Positions 53,570 through 62,876 are shown, counted from the first letter of the stretch. The stretch is 64,000 nt of DNA from G963674685 sp964591275 (GCA_964591275.1 CAZQAE010000015.1:1-64000); one strand, 5' to 3'. Notes: generated by a model from the letters alone, not told the origin. Translations and numbers: made by a program.

Positions 53570-54553
53570 TCAGCTAATTTCAACCGATGCCTTTTCCCGC
53601 GCTGAAAGAAACAGAGCGTCAATGACTTTCATATTCGCCACGGCATCGCCGACTGATCGGGCAGGCTTGGTTTCGCCGTTGGCGACGGCGACGAATTCCT
53701 CCACTTCCAATTGATAGGAATTTGCCGGTGGGACAATAATCGTTTCTGGCGAACGGCCATCGCGGTGAAGTAAAATTGTGGCTGCTTCGTCACCGGGAAT
53801 CCAGGGACTCAAAAGTTCTATGGCGCCTTTGGTCCCCGCGATTTCCGCGCGATGGCGCTCGAAATTATCAATGCTGGTCTCAAAATTCGCCAGGACGCCG
53901 TTCGGAAACTCCAGCAACCCGAGCATCGTTTCGTCAACGTTTTTTCGTTTTTCCATAGCGCTCACGCGCACCGGTTCACATCCCGCAATCATACGTGAAA
54001 AATCAACGCAGTAGCAGCCGACATCCATCAATGCGCCGCCTCCAAGTTTGGCGGAAAAGGGATTCGCTGCGGGATCATCGAGCAAGAAAGTGAACTGGCT
54101 ATGTAGCGTGGAGACATCGCCGATGGCGCCGCTTTTGATCAACTCAAGTACACGAATCCACTGGGGATGAAATCGATACATCATGGCTTCAGCAAGATGC
54201 ATCCCGCTGCGTTTGGCGGCGGCGGCAACCGCCTCGGCCTCCGCAGCGCTCGTGCTGATCGGTTTTTCACACAACACGCAATTCCCCGCTTCCAAAGCCT
54301 TGATCGACCACGGAACATGCAGGCTGTTTGGAAGCGGTATGTAGACCATGTCCACTTCATCGCTACGCAGTAGGTCTTCGTAAGAACCATAGGCCAGGGG
54401 AATACCGTGTATGCATGCCCAATCATTTGCCTTGTCGATATCGCGGCTGGCGATGGCCTGAAGCTCGCCGCAATCGCCCAATTGAATCGCCTTAATAATT
54501 TCCAGGGCGATCTCCGCTGTGCCCAAAATCCCCCATCGGTAACGCTTGCCCAT
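53570..54553 (-). CDS. Gfo/Idh/MocA-family oxidoreductase
   Basis: 327 residues. N-terminal Rossmann fold WGILGTAEIA, the family-signature CEKPIST block (Lys in the active site), then the AMMYRFHPQW stretch typical of sugar-derivative dehydrogenases in this family and a C-terminal beta sheet. Oxidises a sugar or inositol derivative with NAD(P). GGAGG precedes the ATG. It sits beside the glycoside hydrolase, so carbohydrate use is a reasonable guess, but they are separated by 157 bases. Confidence 0.93.
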   Translation of the reverse strand: MGKRYRWGILGTAEIALEIIKAIQLGDCGELQAIASRDIDKANDWACIHGIPLAYGSYEDLLRSDEVDMVYIPLPNSLHVPWSIKALEAGNCVLCEKPISTSAAEAEAVAAAAKRSGMHLAEAMMYRFHPQWIRVLELIKSGAIGDVSTLHSQFTFLLDDPAANPFSAKLGGGALMDVGCYCVDFSRMIAGCEPVRVSAMEKRKNVDETMLGLLEFPNGVLANFETSIDNFERHRAEIAGTKGAIELLSPWIPGDEAATILLHRDGRSPETIIVPPANSYQLEVEEFVAVANGETKPARSVGDAVANMKVIDALFLSAREKASVEIS

Positions 54554-54607
54554 TCATCGCCTCCAGTTTTTTTTCATCGAGAAAATTGGATTTCCCATCG
54601 GATCAGA

Positions 54608-55267
54608 TCATTGAAATCTGAATACGCCATCAAGCAATGCGCCTGCGACCATCCCCTGGTGATTGTCGGGATCACCGATGGAAAACAGGGGCGTTGCGTA
54701 GGGATGCAGACCCAACTGGAAGTTAAAGCTCTTGCCCGGTCGTTTGAAATCCAGCCCCACGTAAGCGCCGATGGAAGGTCCCATGGCAAAGAACGACGGT
54801 TTTCTGCCCTCGCCGGATTGTTCAGATTGAAAGTCAGGTCCGTAGTGAAACGACGCCCCGAGGGTGGGGCCCAGGATGGTGTCTATGCCGCTATCGCCTT
54901 TAATTCGATATAGCAGACTAAAGTCGGGTTCGTATTGCAGCATCTCAAAGGCTGCGCCGAAAAGTATTGGCCGAAATACCGGCAGATCAGCCGCAAAGCT
55001 CCAATTATTTTCATAAGCGTATTCCACGTAAAATGAAATGTCGGCCGCCGTACCTCCCTTGACGCCGGGGTCGGTGGCCACGCACATCCTGACATTGTCA
55101 TAGCGCCCGCCGATCCTGGTCTTGAATCCCATGACAACCTTGTCATTGTCCTGCGCGGGTTCGGTTTGGGCGTGCGCGGAAGGAAGGCAAAAAACGGCCA
55201 GCGAAGTCAGGCCAAGGATGAAAGCCATGAATCCAATCAAGCTTTTCGTAGCGCAGTGCAAACTCAT
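54608..55267 (-). CDS. Secreted beta-barrel-like protein
   Basis: 219 residues from ATG 55267 (GGAGA upstream; an ATG at 55288 is less likely). Signal peptide with cleavage after AHA, then 190 residues of alternating strands, Gly/Tyr-rich turns and a C-terminal phenylalanine (GVFRFQ), typical of small outer-membrane barrels. Similar in architecture to the product of 8551-9324 but not closely related in sequence. No function recognised. It precedes the oxidoreductase gene by 54 bases on the same strand. Confidence 0.7.
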   Translation of the reverse strand: MSLHCATKSLIGFMAFILGLTSLAVFCLPSAHAQTEPAQDNDKVVMGFKTRIGGRYDNVRMCVATDPGVKGGTAADISFYVEYAYENNWSFAADLPVFRPILFGAAFEMLQYEPDFSLLYRIKGDSGIDTILGPTLGASFHYGPDFQSEQSGEGRKPSFFAMGPSIGAYVGLDFKRPGKSFNFQLGLHPYATPLFSIGDPDNHQGMVAGALLDGVFRFQ

Positions 55268-55343
55268 TATTCTCCAGACAATTTTCAAGGTATTGAAATT
55301 CTTCTCGGTTTAGAAAAGGACCCGAAGAATTTTTGCGTTGAAG

Positions 55344-56561
55344 CTATTTTTTAAAAGGCAAAGTCCCGGCGGCAATATCTTTTAGCCGCTGCGCGATTTG
55401 CAGTCCCTGGGCACGGCATTTTTCCAAATCGGCGCTCGTGGGAACGTATTGGACATTTAAACCGCCACAGACTTTCTCGATTTTCATCGCGTCGAAAAAT
55501 TCCTCTATCTGTTTGACGCCTTCGCCGCTCCAGCCGTAGGAGCCGAAGGCCGCGCCAATGATATTCCTGGGCTTCAAGCCTTTCAGATAGGTCAGGACAT
55601 CAGCTACGGGTGGGAAAATATTGTTGTTCATTGTCGGCGAACCAACAATAAGCGCCCCCGCATCGAGTATCTCGGCGGCCACATCGCTTCGGTGGCCGGC
55701 GTCAAGAGGAATGACTTTCGTTTCAGCGCCTCCTTCCACCAGTCCATCGCAGATGGCGGCAGCCATTTTGGCGGTGCTTTGCCACATGGTGTCGAATACG
55801 ATGACAGCTTTTGTCGTCGGGTCCTGTCTGGCCCATTTGGCGTAAAGCCCGATAATTCTATCAAGATCTTTTCGGAAGATGGGACCGTGGTCCGGCGCGA
55901 TGATTTCAATGGGTAGGTTCATTTTGGAGACTTTAGCGAGAAGTCCGGTCACCATGGGAGAAAAAGGCAGCAATATGTTTGCGTAGTATTTCGCCGCCTC
56001 GCTTTCCCAGTCTCCCACCTCATCAATAAAGCGCTTGCCGGAGGCCAGGTGCATGCCGAAAGCATCCTGGGAAAATAATATTTTATCTTCTTCAAGATAC
56101 GTGAACATGCTGTCGGGCCAGTGCAGCATCCTGGTTTCCGTGAAAGTCAGGTTCAGGTTCCCGAGACTTAAGGTTTGTCCGTCGGCGACAGCCTCAATTT
56201 CCTTCAGACCGAAATGCTGCAAAAGAGCTTTTGCGCCCATTTTCGAGGCAAAGACCTTTTCCGGTTTTAAAGTATGGATGAAACCCGGCAGGCATCCCGT
56301 ATGATCCATTTCCGAGTGGTTGGACACAATGTAATCAATCTTATTTGGATCAATCACCGACGAAATACGCGAAAGGAGTTCGTCTTTGAAAGGGGCTTTC
56401 ACCGTATCGATCAGCGTAATCTTATCCCCAATAATCAGGAAGGCATTGTAAGTCGTTCCTTGGGAAGTTTTATAGCCGTGAAAATTTCGTATCGCCCAGT
56501 CAATCGCACCCACCCAATACACGTGCTCGGTAATCCGAACCGCTTTCAGCGCCTCAGTCAT
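55344..56561 (-). CDS. Flavodiiron protein (rubredoxin:oxygen oxidoreductase type)
   Basis: 405 residues. The metallo-beta-lactamase-like diiron domain has His82-Ser-Glu84-Met-Asp86-His87 followed later by HMHLA and His at DHGPIF. The flavodoxin domain begins near 255 with VIVFDTMWQST and has SPTMNNNIFPP. No rubredoxin is fused, but a separate rubredoxin gene lies immediately upstream (33 bases), as in ROO systems. Reduces O2 (or NO) to water to protect anaerobes. Last gene of the cydAB operon. Confidence 0.96.
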   Translation of the reverse strand: MTEALKAVRITEHVYWVGAIDWAIRNFHGYKTSQGTTYNAFLIIGDKITLIDTVKAPFKDELLSRISSVIDPNKIDYIVSNHSEMDHTGCLPGFIHTLKPEKVFASKMGAKALLQHFGLKEIEAVADGQTLSLGNLNLTFTETRMLHWPDSMFTYLEEDKILFSQDAFGMHLASGKRFIDEVGDWESEAAKYYANILLPFSPMVTGLLAKVSKMNLPIEIIAPDHGPIFRKDLDRIIGLYAKWARQDPTTKAVIVFDTMWQSTAKMAAAICDGLVEGGAETKVIPLDAGHRSDVAAEILDAGALIVGSPTMNNNIFPPVADVLTYLKGLKPRNIIGAAFGSYGWSGEGVKQIEEFFDAMKIEKVCGGLNVQYVPTSADLEKCRAQGLQIAQRLKDIAAGTLPFKK

Positions 56562-56594
56562 TGGTTCAACCTATCCTTTGAAAAATCGTGTCTT

Positions 56595-56753
56595 TTATTC
56601 TTCCGGCGAAAAATCATCTTTGCTCGCGCCGCAAACCGGGCATACCCAATCCTTGGGCACATCTTTGAACTCGGTCCCCGCGGCGACGTCGTTGTCGGGA
56701 TCGCCCTCGGCCGGATCATAGACATAACCGCAAAGGTCGCATACGTATTTCAT
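56595..56753 (-). CDS. Rubredoxin
   Basis: 52 residues with Cys5-x2-Cys8 and Cys38-x2-Cys41, the iron-binding pattern of classical rubredoxin, plus the conserved YVYDPAEGDPD and WVCPVCG stretches. AAGGAGTGA is five bases before the ATG. It lies between cydB (18 bases) and the flavodiiron gene (33 bases) on the same strand, so it is most likely the direct electron donor to the flavodiiron protein, and possibly to the rubrerythrins and peroxiredoxin of this region. Confidence 0.97.
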   Translation of the reverse strand: MKYVCDLCGYVYDPAEGDPDNDVAAGTEFKDVPKDWVCPVCGASKDDFSPEE

Positions 56754-56771
56754 GATTCACTCCTTTTGTTT

Positions 56772-57791
56772 TTAGTAAATGAGATCATTTTCCTTCACTT
56801 TGCCGCTGAAGGTTTTGTAAACAAACCAAGTATAGCCCACCACGATCGGCATTCCTACCGCCGCAACGATCAACATAACTTTTAATGTCAACGGCGACGA
56901 GGAAGCGCCGGCGACGGTCAGGCCCCAGGCGGGATTATTGATCGCGGGAAGAAGGTTGGGGAAAATGGTCGCGCCCGCCAGAGCCATGAGAGACGCGATG
57001 GATACTGAAGAGCTGATAAAGGCCGCTTTTTCATCACTGCGCGCATTATAAACGCCAATCATTACGATAGAGATGATTGTCGCCGCCGGAATAATCCACA
57101 GAACAGGTTGGGCCAGGAAGTTTTCCAGCAGGCGCCTTTCAAAGATGAATGTATATATAGTGGCGAGGCCAAAAAGGACCATGTACACCTTCCAGGCTTT
57201 ATAAGCCCATCCCCTGACCATTTCGCCAAGTTCCCCTTCGGTTTTCAAGGCGAGGTACAGCGCGCCGTGCGTGGCGAACATGGCAAATCCGAGCAATCCT
57301 GTTATCAGGGCAAAGGGATTCAGCAATCCGAAGAAGGAGCCTGCGAACTGCCCCGATGCATCCAGTGGAACTCCGCGTATGATGTTGCCGAGAGCTACGC
57401 CGAATAAAAATGCGGGAAGCATGCTGCCCACCGCGAAGGCGGCGTCCCACTTGCGCCTCCAATTTTCATCATCAACCATGCCGCGAAACTCAATCGAGAC
57501 GGCGCGAAATATCAGGCCGAACAGTACCAGCATCATGGCCAGATAGAAGCCGGAAAATACGGTCGCGTAAACCATTGGGAAGGCTGCGAAGAGCGCCCCG
57601 GCACCGGTTAGAAGCCAGACTTCATTGCCGTCCCATACCGGACCGATGGCGTTCAAAAAGATTCTCCGGTGCTTGTCCTTTTTGGCAAACAGGTGCCAGA
57701 TGCCGACGCCCAGGTCGAAACCGTCGAGGATGGCATAGCCTGTGAGCAAAGCCCCAATGAGGAAAAACCATGTGACTTGTAAAATACTCAT
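56772..57791 (-). CDS. cydB: Cytochrome bd oxidase subunit II
   Basis: 339 residues, about eight membrane helices, with the N-terminal YAILDGFDLGVGIWHLF and GPVWDGNEVWLLTGAGALFAAFP-type blocks of CydB. Together with CydA it reduces O2 to water using quinol and contributes to the proton gradient. The ATG overlaps the cydA stop (ATGA), so they are translated as a pair. No cydX-like micro-ORF follows; the next gene is rubredoxin. Confidence 0.97.
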   Translation of the reverse strand: MSILQVTWFFLIGALLTGYAILDGFDLGVGIWHLFAKKDKHRRIFLNAIGPVWDGNEVWLLTGAGALFAAFPMVYATVFSGFYLAMMLVLFGLIFRAVSIEFRGMVDDENWRRKWDAAFAVGSMLPAFLFGVALGNIIRGVPLDASGQFAGSFFGLLNPFALITGLLGFAMFATHGALYLALKTEGELGEMVRGWAYKAWKVYMVLFGLATIYTFIFERRLLENFLAQPVLWIIPAATIISIVMIGVYNARSDEKAAFISSSVSIASLMALAGATIFPNLLPAINNPAWGLTVAGASSSPLTLKVMLIVAAVGMPIVVGYTWFVYKTFSGKVKENDLIY

Positions 57792-59125
57792 GATGGCCTC
57801 CCTTCGATCTCCACGTCGCCCATTGGCTCAGGCCCCTCTTTGATTTTCTTAAACAGGGTAAAGAAGAAGGCGTAGCCGATCAGAGCGTATATGCCCATGA
57901 ATATTAGCACGGTAAATCCGACATGATACCAGGGCACCGTGACGGAAACTCCCTCAGATGTTTTGAGGAGGCCATAGACGACCCAGGGCTGCCTGCCGAC
58001 CTCCGCGGCGACCCATCCGAAGTGATTGGCCAAAGTGGGATAGAGAAATCCCGGAATAAAAGCGTACAAAAGCAGTTTGAAATCGAACAGTTTTCCGATT
58101 TTCAGCAGGAACGCGGCCAGCGTAGTCAATCCGATCATCAACATTCCCAGTCCGACCATTCCGTGATAGGCCATGAATGTAATGAAGAGCGGCGGCCATT
58201 CATCCTTCGGAAATTCCTTGAGTCCCATGACCTCAGTGTCTTTCGATCCTGCCAGCAAAACACTCAGCATTCCGGGCATTCGCACATCCAAATAAATTTT
58301 TTCAGCGCTGGCGCTCGGCAGGCCGAAAACAGAGAGGCCGACATTCGTCTCGGTTTCAAACTGTCCTTCAAAGGCAGCCAATTTCGCCGGCTGCGTCTTC
58401 CAAACCTGCACCGAATGCATATGCCCGGTGAATAGCTGCCCCCACGAACCAATTAAGCCCAAGACCAGGGCGATCTTGAAAGACTGCCTGGCGAATGGTT
58501 CATGCCGATTTTTCACCAGGTAGAAGGCGGAAATGGCCAGCACGACAAAAGCGCCTGTAGCCAGGGCGCTAACGACAACGTGAGAGAAACGTTCCAACGT
58601 GGAAGGATTGAAAGCCGCCGCCCAGAAGTCCGTGAGCACCGCACGACCGCCGACCACCTTATATCCCGCCGGAGTTTGCTGCCAGGAATTGGCGACAATA
58701 ATCCAGAACGCCGACATCGTGGACCCGATAGCAACCATCAGTGATGAGAACCAATGGGTTTTCACCGACAGTTTTTTCCAGCCGAAGACCAACATTCCTA
58801 AAAATGAAGATTCCAAAAAGAAGGCCAGAATTCCTTCCGCGGCCAGAGGGGCGCCGAAAATGTCGCCGACGAATCGAGAGTATTCGGACCAGTTGGTCCC
58901 GAACTGAAACTCCATCGTAATGCCGGTGGCCACGCCCACGATAAATATGAGGGCAAAAATATTGATCCAGAACCTGGCCATGACCTCATAGAGTTTGTCG
59001 CCGGTATTCTTGTATTTGGTCATGATGAAGAAAATAATCCAGGCGAGTCCAATGCTGACCGGCGGCCACAGATAATGAAATCCAATGGTGAAATAAAACT
59101 GGAACCGGGCCATGTGCTCAGCCAT
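57788..59125 (-). CDS. cydA: Cytochrome bd oxidase subunit I
   Basis: 445 residues. The first helix has the heme ligand His17 (FTIGFHYLWPP); GITMEFQFGTNW and the RFSHVVVSA helix with a second heme-ligand histidine follow. The quinol loop between helices is short, as in the CydA group with a short Q loop. High-affinity quinol oxidase of the inner membrane. AGGAAGG before the ATG. Starts by overlapping the stop of the HEAT-like gene upstream (TGATG), and overlaps cydB at its end. Confidence 0.97.
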   Translation of the reverse strand: MAEHMARFQFYFTIGFHYLWPPVSIGLAWIIFFIMTKYKNTGDKLYEVMARFWINIFALIFIVGVATGITMEFQFGTNWSEYSRFVGDIFGAPLAAEGILAFFLESSFLGMLVFGWKKLSVKTHWFSSLMVAIGSTMSAFWIIVANSWQQTPAGYKVVGGRAVLTDFWAAAFNPSTLERFSHVVVSALATGAFVVLAISAFYLVKNRHEPFARQSFKIALVLGLIGSWGQLFTGHMHSVQVWKTQPAKLAAFEGQFETETNVGLSVFGLPSASAEKIYLDVRMPGMLSVLLAGSKDTEVMGLKEFPKDEWPPLFITFMAYHGMVGLGMLMIGLTTLAAFLLKIGKLFDFKLLLYAFIPGFLYPTLANHFGWVAAEVGRQPWVVYGLLKTSEGVSVTVPWYHVGFTVLIFMGIYALIGYAFFFTLFKKIKEGPEPMGDVEIEGRPS

Positions 59126-59802
59126 CAGCCAACCTTCCTGTCCATGTGAAGGCTTTGATTATTCAAAGCATGTGTTTCGTCGTCGAGAATTCGAGAGGCT
59201 GCTTCAGACACGGTGCGCCGAACCAGTTGCCCGCCGTGAATGTCGTACTCCGTGAAATCGGCGTCATCATTTTGCGTCCGACGGGTGGCATCCTTCAGAT
59301 TTTTATAACCCAGGATATGGAGAATACGCAGCGCATAAGCCCGCGTGGCCGGGTCGGAATCCGTCAGGCTGCCATGAAGGTTTTGAATCACATCAGGGTG
59401 TGAAAAGAGCGCCTCATTGAGCGGCGCAAGATGGGTTAATGCGCAGTGCGTTCCACGCTCAAAAGGTTCTTCCACCAAAAAGGACGCCCGAATGCGCCCG
59501 TATTCCTCCAGCAAAGAAGGAAGCTCGCGAAGTATCGCGGCAATCAACTCCGGGCCGTTCCATAAAATCCCGTCCGATTCATCATTCATCAGCCATAGTG
59601 CTTTGCGAATGATCCTGCGTACGTCTTCCAAATCCGACTTGGCCAAATGCCCGGCGAAGATCGCATGAGCCTCAATCGCACGCCATTGAAGCAAAGGATC
59701 AGGATCGAAGAGTGCGCCAAGCAGGTGTCTGTCAGGACTGCGCCGTTCATCAAAAAGGGTTTTCAACTGATCCCAATCACGATCTCGAAGAATTGTTTTC
59801 AT
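59125..59802 (-). CDS. HEAT-repeat-like protein of DVU0298 type
   Basis: About 225 residues from ATG 59802 (a TTG at 59832 would add ten). Mostly helical pairs in HEAT style (WRAIEAHAIFAGHLAKSDL, RRIIRKALWLMNDESDG, PATRAYALRILHILG), as in the DVU0298-like family of anaerobes, whose role is unknown. The stop overlaps the cydA ATG (TGATG), so it is the first gene of the cydA-cydB-rubredoxin-flavodiiron operon and may help assemble or regulate one of its products. Confidence 0.8.
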   Translation of the reverse strand: MKTILRDRDWDQLKTLFDERRSPDRHLLGALFDPDPLLQWRAIEAHAIFAGHLAKSDLEDVRRIIRKALWLMNDESDGILWNGPELIAAILRELPSLLEEYGRIRASFLVEEPFERGTHCALTHLAPLNEALFSHPDVIQNLHGSLTDSDPATRAYALRILHILGYKNLKDATRRTQNDDADFTEYDIHGGQLVRRTVSEAASRILDDETHALNNQSLHMDRKVG

Positions 59803-59905
59803 CAGTTGTTTTCTTTGCGCCCGTTTCTCCAACTTTCGAATCCCTCTCCCTTTTCTCCCTTGAAATATTCATGATAGGCGTTTGTCGCCGCTTCACAAGT
59901 TTCCG

Positions 59906-60697
59906 TCAGCCCAAACCAACATCCAGCAGCATCATAACGACAAAGCCGATCATCACGCCGAGGGTGGCCACCTTCTCATGGCCATTTCGGTGGGATTCGG
60001 GAATGATTTCATCGCTGATGACAAAAAGCATCGCTCCGGCGGCAAAGGCGAGGCCCCACGGCAAAAGAGGCGCCGACACGCTCACGATGCCTGCCCCAAG
60101 TAAGCCTCCGACCGGTTCGACCAGCCCCGTTAAAAGTGCGATGCCCAGCGCCTGTCCCATCGGGTATTTTAAACTGAGCAGGGCCAGCGCCACGACCAAT
60201 CCTTCCGGCATATTTTGCAAACCGATGCCGATGGCCAGCGACAGGCCGTTTTCGATGTCGCCGCCGCCGAACCCGACGCCGACGGCCAGCCCTTCAGGAA
60301 AATTGTGCAGGGTGATGGCGATGATGAACAGCCATGTGCGTTTAAGATTTCCCGCACTCGCACCCTCGGGTCCTTTAATAAAATGTTCGTGCGGAGAATA
60401 CTTATCGCTGATCCAGAGGAAAAGGCCGCCCAACAACATGCCGGCAGCCACGACAAAGGCGCCGGACCAGCCGCCGCCCTTCGCCTCCACTGCGGGAATG
60501 ATCAATGAAAACGATGTCGCCGCCAGCATGACGCCTGCGCCGAAGCCCATCATTATGTCTTGCGTGCGTTGGGAAATATTGCGGGTCAGTAGCACCGGGA
60601 GTGCGCCGACGCCAGTAGCCAGCCCGGCCAGCAGGCTCGCCAGGCCGCCGAGATACAGGACGGGCCAGGAAGATATCGCCTCAATCCACGGTGTCAT
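59906..60697 (-). CDS. ZIP-family metal transporter
   Basis: 263 residues, eight membrane helices. Metal-site motifs HNFPEG and QNMPEG on the fourth and fifth helices are complete, and FVISDEIIPESHR follows near the C terminus, as in ZupT/GufA-type ZIP carriers. Imports zinc, iron or other divalent metals. The ATG overlaps the iorB stop (ATGA), placing it in that operon, upstream of the cytochrome bd genes. Confidence 0.93.
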   Translation of the reverse strand: MTPWIEAISSWPVLYLGGLASLLAGLATGVGALPVLLTRNISQRTQDIMMGFGAGVMLAATSFSLIIPAVEAKGGGWSGAFVVAAGMLLGGLFLWISDKYSPHEHFIKGPEGASAGNLKRTWLFIIAITLHNFPEGLAVGVGFGGGDIENGLSLAIGIGLQNMPEGLVVALALLSLKYPMGQALGIALLTGLVEPVGGLLGAGIVSVSAPLLPWGLAFAAGAMLFVISDEIIPESHRNGHEKVATLGVMIGFVVMMLLDVGLG

Positions 60698-61275
60698 TGA
60701 ACCTCCTGGGCTGCGCGAAATACATCCAGGTTCGCATCCACGAATTTTGGCGGCGCCAAGGATTTCAGCACTTTCTCGATCACCTTTGAACCCAATCCCT
60801 TGATCAATTCCATCGCCGCGAGTTTCCCAAGCACAGCGACATTCTGCATGCGTGGGTCGGGCAGGTTTTCCAGAAGTACCGGAATCGCCCTGGCGCCGAT
60901 CATTTTCGCGGCTTTTTGAAGTTCATCATTCGTCGGGTATTTGTCTTGATTTGCGCGAACCGTGATCGGCTGCTGAACCGTATCGTAATAAAGCAAAGCG
61001 CCGCCCGGCTTGAGCATTTTCAGCAGACCACGCAGTCCTTCAATCCGCTCCAATGCGATGACGATATCAACTTCGCCTTTCGGGACCAGTGGTGTGAAAA
61101 CACCATCGCCGATTCTCAAATGTGAAACGACGGTCCCGCCGCGTTGGGCCAGCCCGTGCGTATCCGCGCCGAAAACCGTGTAGCCCGCATCCATGGCGGA
61201 ACGAATCATTACCTCGGATAACAGGCCGATTCCCTGGCCGCCGACGCCGCAAAGATATATATTCACTTTATCCAC
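60694..61275 (-). CDS. iorB: Indolepyruvate:ferredoxin oxidoreductase beta subunit
   Basis: 193 residues from GTG 61275 (AAGGAG six bases upstream); this start overlaps the end of the preceding ferredoxin-like frame by eight bases. CGVGGQGIGLLSEV and GADTHGLAQRGG are the classic blocks of the gamma/beta domain of 2-oxoacid:acceptor oxidoreductases of the indolepyruvate type. With IorA it oxidises aryl pyruvates to aryl-acetyl-CoA and reduces ferredoxin. Here iorA is truncated, so IorB probably has no working partner from this locus. Confidence 0.92.
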   Translation of the reverse strand: MDKVNIYLCGVGGQGIGLLSEVMIRSAMDAGYTVFGADTHGLAQRGGTVVSHLRIGDGVFTPLVPKGEVDIVIALERIEGLRGLLKMLKPGGALLYYDTVQQPITVRANQDKYPTNDELQKAAKMIGARAIPVLLENLPDPRMQNVAVLGKLAAMELIKGLGSKVIEKVLKSLAPPKFVDANLDVFRAAQEVQ

Positions 61276-61641
61276 GGCTGACTCCTTTTTCCTCAAGGAA
61301 TTTCAGAGCGTCCACAGGACATGTCGTCATGCATGAACCGTCTCCGATGCCACGTTCAGTCCCACGGATTTAAAAAATACGCACGAAAGTCGCCCGTTGA
61401 CCGCGGCGCCGAAAGCCACTTCGAGAGCAACTTTTTCGTTGGTTGCGTACTGGAAAACCATTGGCCGCTGCTCTTCTTCCACCGAAAGGATCGCCGAGGC
61501 GATTTCCGGCGTCGGCGAACCGGGATAAGTTGTGGCGACTTTGACGCCGGATTCGAACATGGCCCGAACGAGTGCGTGGTTGCCCATGACCAAGCCCGAC
61601 CAGGGGGCTTGCTGCGTCAGTTGATCCGATAGTCGCTGCAT
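61268..61641 (-). pseudogene. iorA: iorA remnant: N terminus joined to ferredoxin-like C terminus out of frame
   Basis: From ATG 61641 the frame encodes about 100 residues of an IorA N terminus (GNHALVRAMFESGVKVATTYPGSP, NEKVALEVAFGAA, VGLNVASE) then stops at 61327. In another frame, from about 61345 to TAA 61268-61270, lies GDGSCMTTCPVDALKF, the end of a 4Fe-4S domain as found at the end of IorA or in a small ferredoxin. Normal IorA has over 550 residues, so roughly 1.4 kb or more is missing. The two parts meet near GGCATCGGAGAC, which reads as Ala-Ser-Glu in one frame and Ile-Gly-Asp in the other, consistent with a deletion at a short shared sequence. An assembly error is possible. Confidence 0.75.
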
Positions 61642-61710
61642 TTCAGTGATTCCTGTATTAAATGACAGTGGCTATGAAAACCCGCTTGCATGGTTCAACG
61701 TTTTTCGGAA

Positions 61711-62244
61711 CTAGGCTCCGTCCAGGCCGATATGTTCCATCTCCTCAAACCATGATTCCGGATTGCTCAGATACTGGTGCATGTCGGTCAGGGCGTGGTG
61801 ATGGTCTTTTTCTTCCAGGATCATCTTTTGGGCGAATTCGCGCTCCATGGGGTCGGTCGCCTTTGCCAGATACTCTTGATAGAATTTGACGGCGGCGGCT
61901 TCTAGCTCAATTCCGATGCCCAGGGCCTCCAAATCCTCGGCGTCCACCTGGACTTCCGGTCCATTTTTTACGGCGATGGCGCGGAACATGGCCCCGAGTT
62001 CATCATGGTCGGGATTGAGGGCTTTCCAAGCCTCGCTCCAATTCTCGCCGCCTTTAATTTCGGCGTAGATAACTTTTATCCGGTCAACGTGGATAAGCTC
62101 ATCATCGCGAAGCTTTGTGAAGATATCCTTCCCCAGGCTGTTTTTGCATTCAGCGATAGCCTTTTCGTAAAATGATTTGCCTTTGTTTTCCATACTCAAA
62201 GCGACGGAAAGCATTTCTAGCACCCTGTCAGTTTCTGGCGTCAT
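61711..62244 (-). CDS. Rubrerythrin-like ferritin-fold protein
   Basis: 177 residues, two-helix pairs with diiron ligands in MENKGKSFY, RDDELIHVDRI, LEAAAVKFY and LEEKDHHHAL, the ExxH spacing of rubrerythrins. No rubredoxin domain is attached. Such erythrin-type proteins reduce peroxide or store iron. It sits in the leftward run between the second rubrerythrin-like gene (53 bases) and the iorA remnant (69 bases), among oxygen-defence genes. Confidence 0.88.
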   Translation of the reverse strand: MTPETDRVLEMLSVALSMENKGKSFYEKAIAECKNSLGKDIFTKLRDDELIHVDRIKVIYAEIKGGENWSEAWKALNPDHDELGAMFRAIAVKNGPEVQVDAEDLEALGIGIELEAAAVKFYQEYLAKATDPMEREFAQKMILEEKDHHHALTDMHQYLSNPESWFEEMEHIGLDGA

Positions 62245-62297
62245 TGTTTTAGCCTCCCTTTATTGGCTGTCTGGTTCATTAATTGCGGCTTTATACT

Positions 62298-62789
62298 TCA
62301 CGCAAGTTCGCCACGCAACTTGGCGAGCTCTTTGCTGAGCAAAGCAATGTGCCCCATCTCTTCTTTGATGATCACGTCGATTTTGCTTTGGCCCAGCTTC
62401 ACCGGTACGGCTTCTTTTATACCCAGGTAGTAGATGACCGATTCTTTTTCCAACACGAGGGCCGTTTCGAGAATTTCTTCGATGCTTTCCTGGCCGCTGA
62501 GCTTTTCTGAGGGGTCTGCCGTGACATCGAAAACATAACCGCCGGCCAAAGCTTGCAGGTACAAGGTTCCCTGGTCATCGGGGCCGGTGGAGTCGGCCTG
62601 ACTCAAATCACGTCGCATGTCGGCAAAGATTTCTTCATGATTGTCCTCAATCGCCGCCAGATTGAGCAGGAGCTCTTTTTTTCTGCCGATTTCAAATCCA
62701 TCTGCGGCCTGACGATAGAATTTGGCCCCGTTTCTTTCGATCTGCTCGGCAATAGCCAATACTTCGTCCGCACTCATAATTGATTTCAT
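62298..62789 (-). CDS. Rubrerythrin-like ferritin-fold protein
   Basis: 163 residues from ATG 62789 (AAGGAG upstream). Four-helix bundle with iron ligands in ERNGAKFYRQA, AIEDNHEEIF, LEKESVIYYLG and KEEMGHIALL. Paralogous in build to the neighbour at 61711-62244 but not close in sequence. No rubredoxin domain; the separate rubredoxin of the cyd operon could serve. Probably peroxide reduction. Confidence 0.88.
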   Translation of the reverse strand: MKSIMSADEVLAIAEQIERNGAKFYRQAADGFEIGRKKELLLNLAAIEDNHEEIFADMRRDLSQADSTGPDDQGTLYLQALAGGYVFDVTADPSEKLSGQESIEEILETALVLEKESVIYYLGIKEAVPVKLGQSKIDVIIKEEMGHIALLSKELAKLRGELA

Positions 62790-62876
62790 CGCCACTCCTT
62801 AAGCTGTCACGAGCACTGTGAAAACTCTTTTGCAAAAGTTCCCAAAGCGAACATCAACAGCATCAATCAGGCAGTA

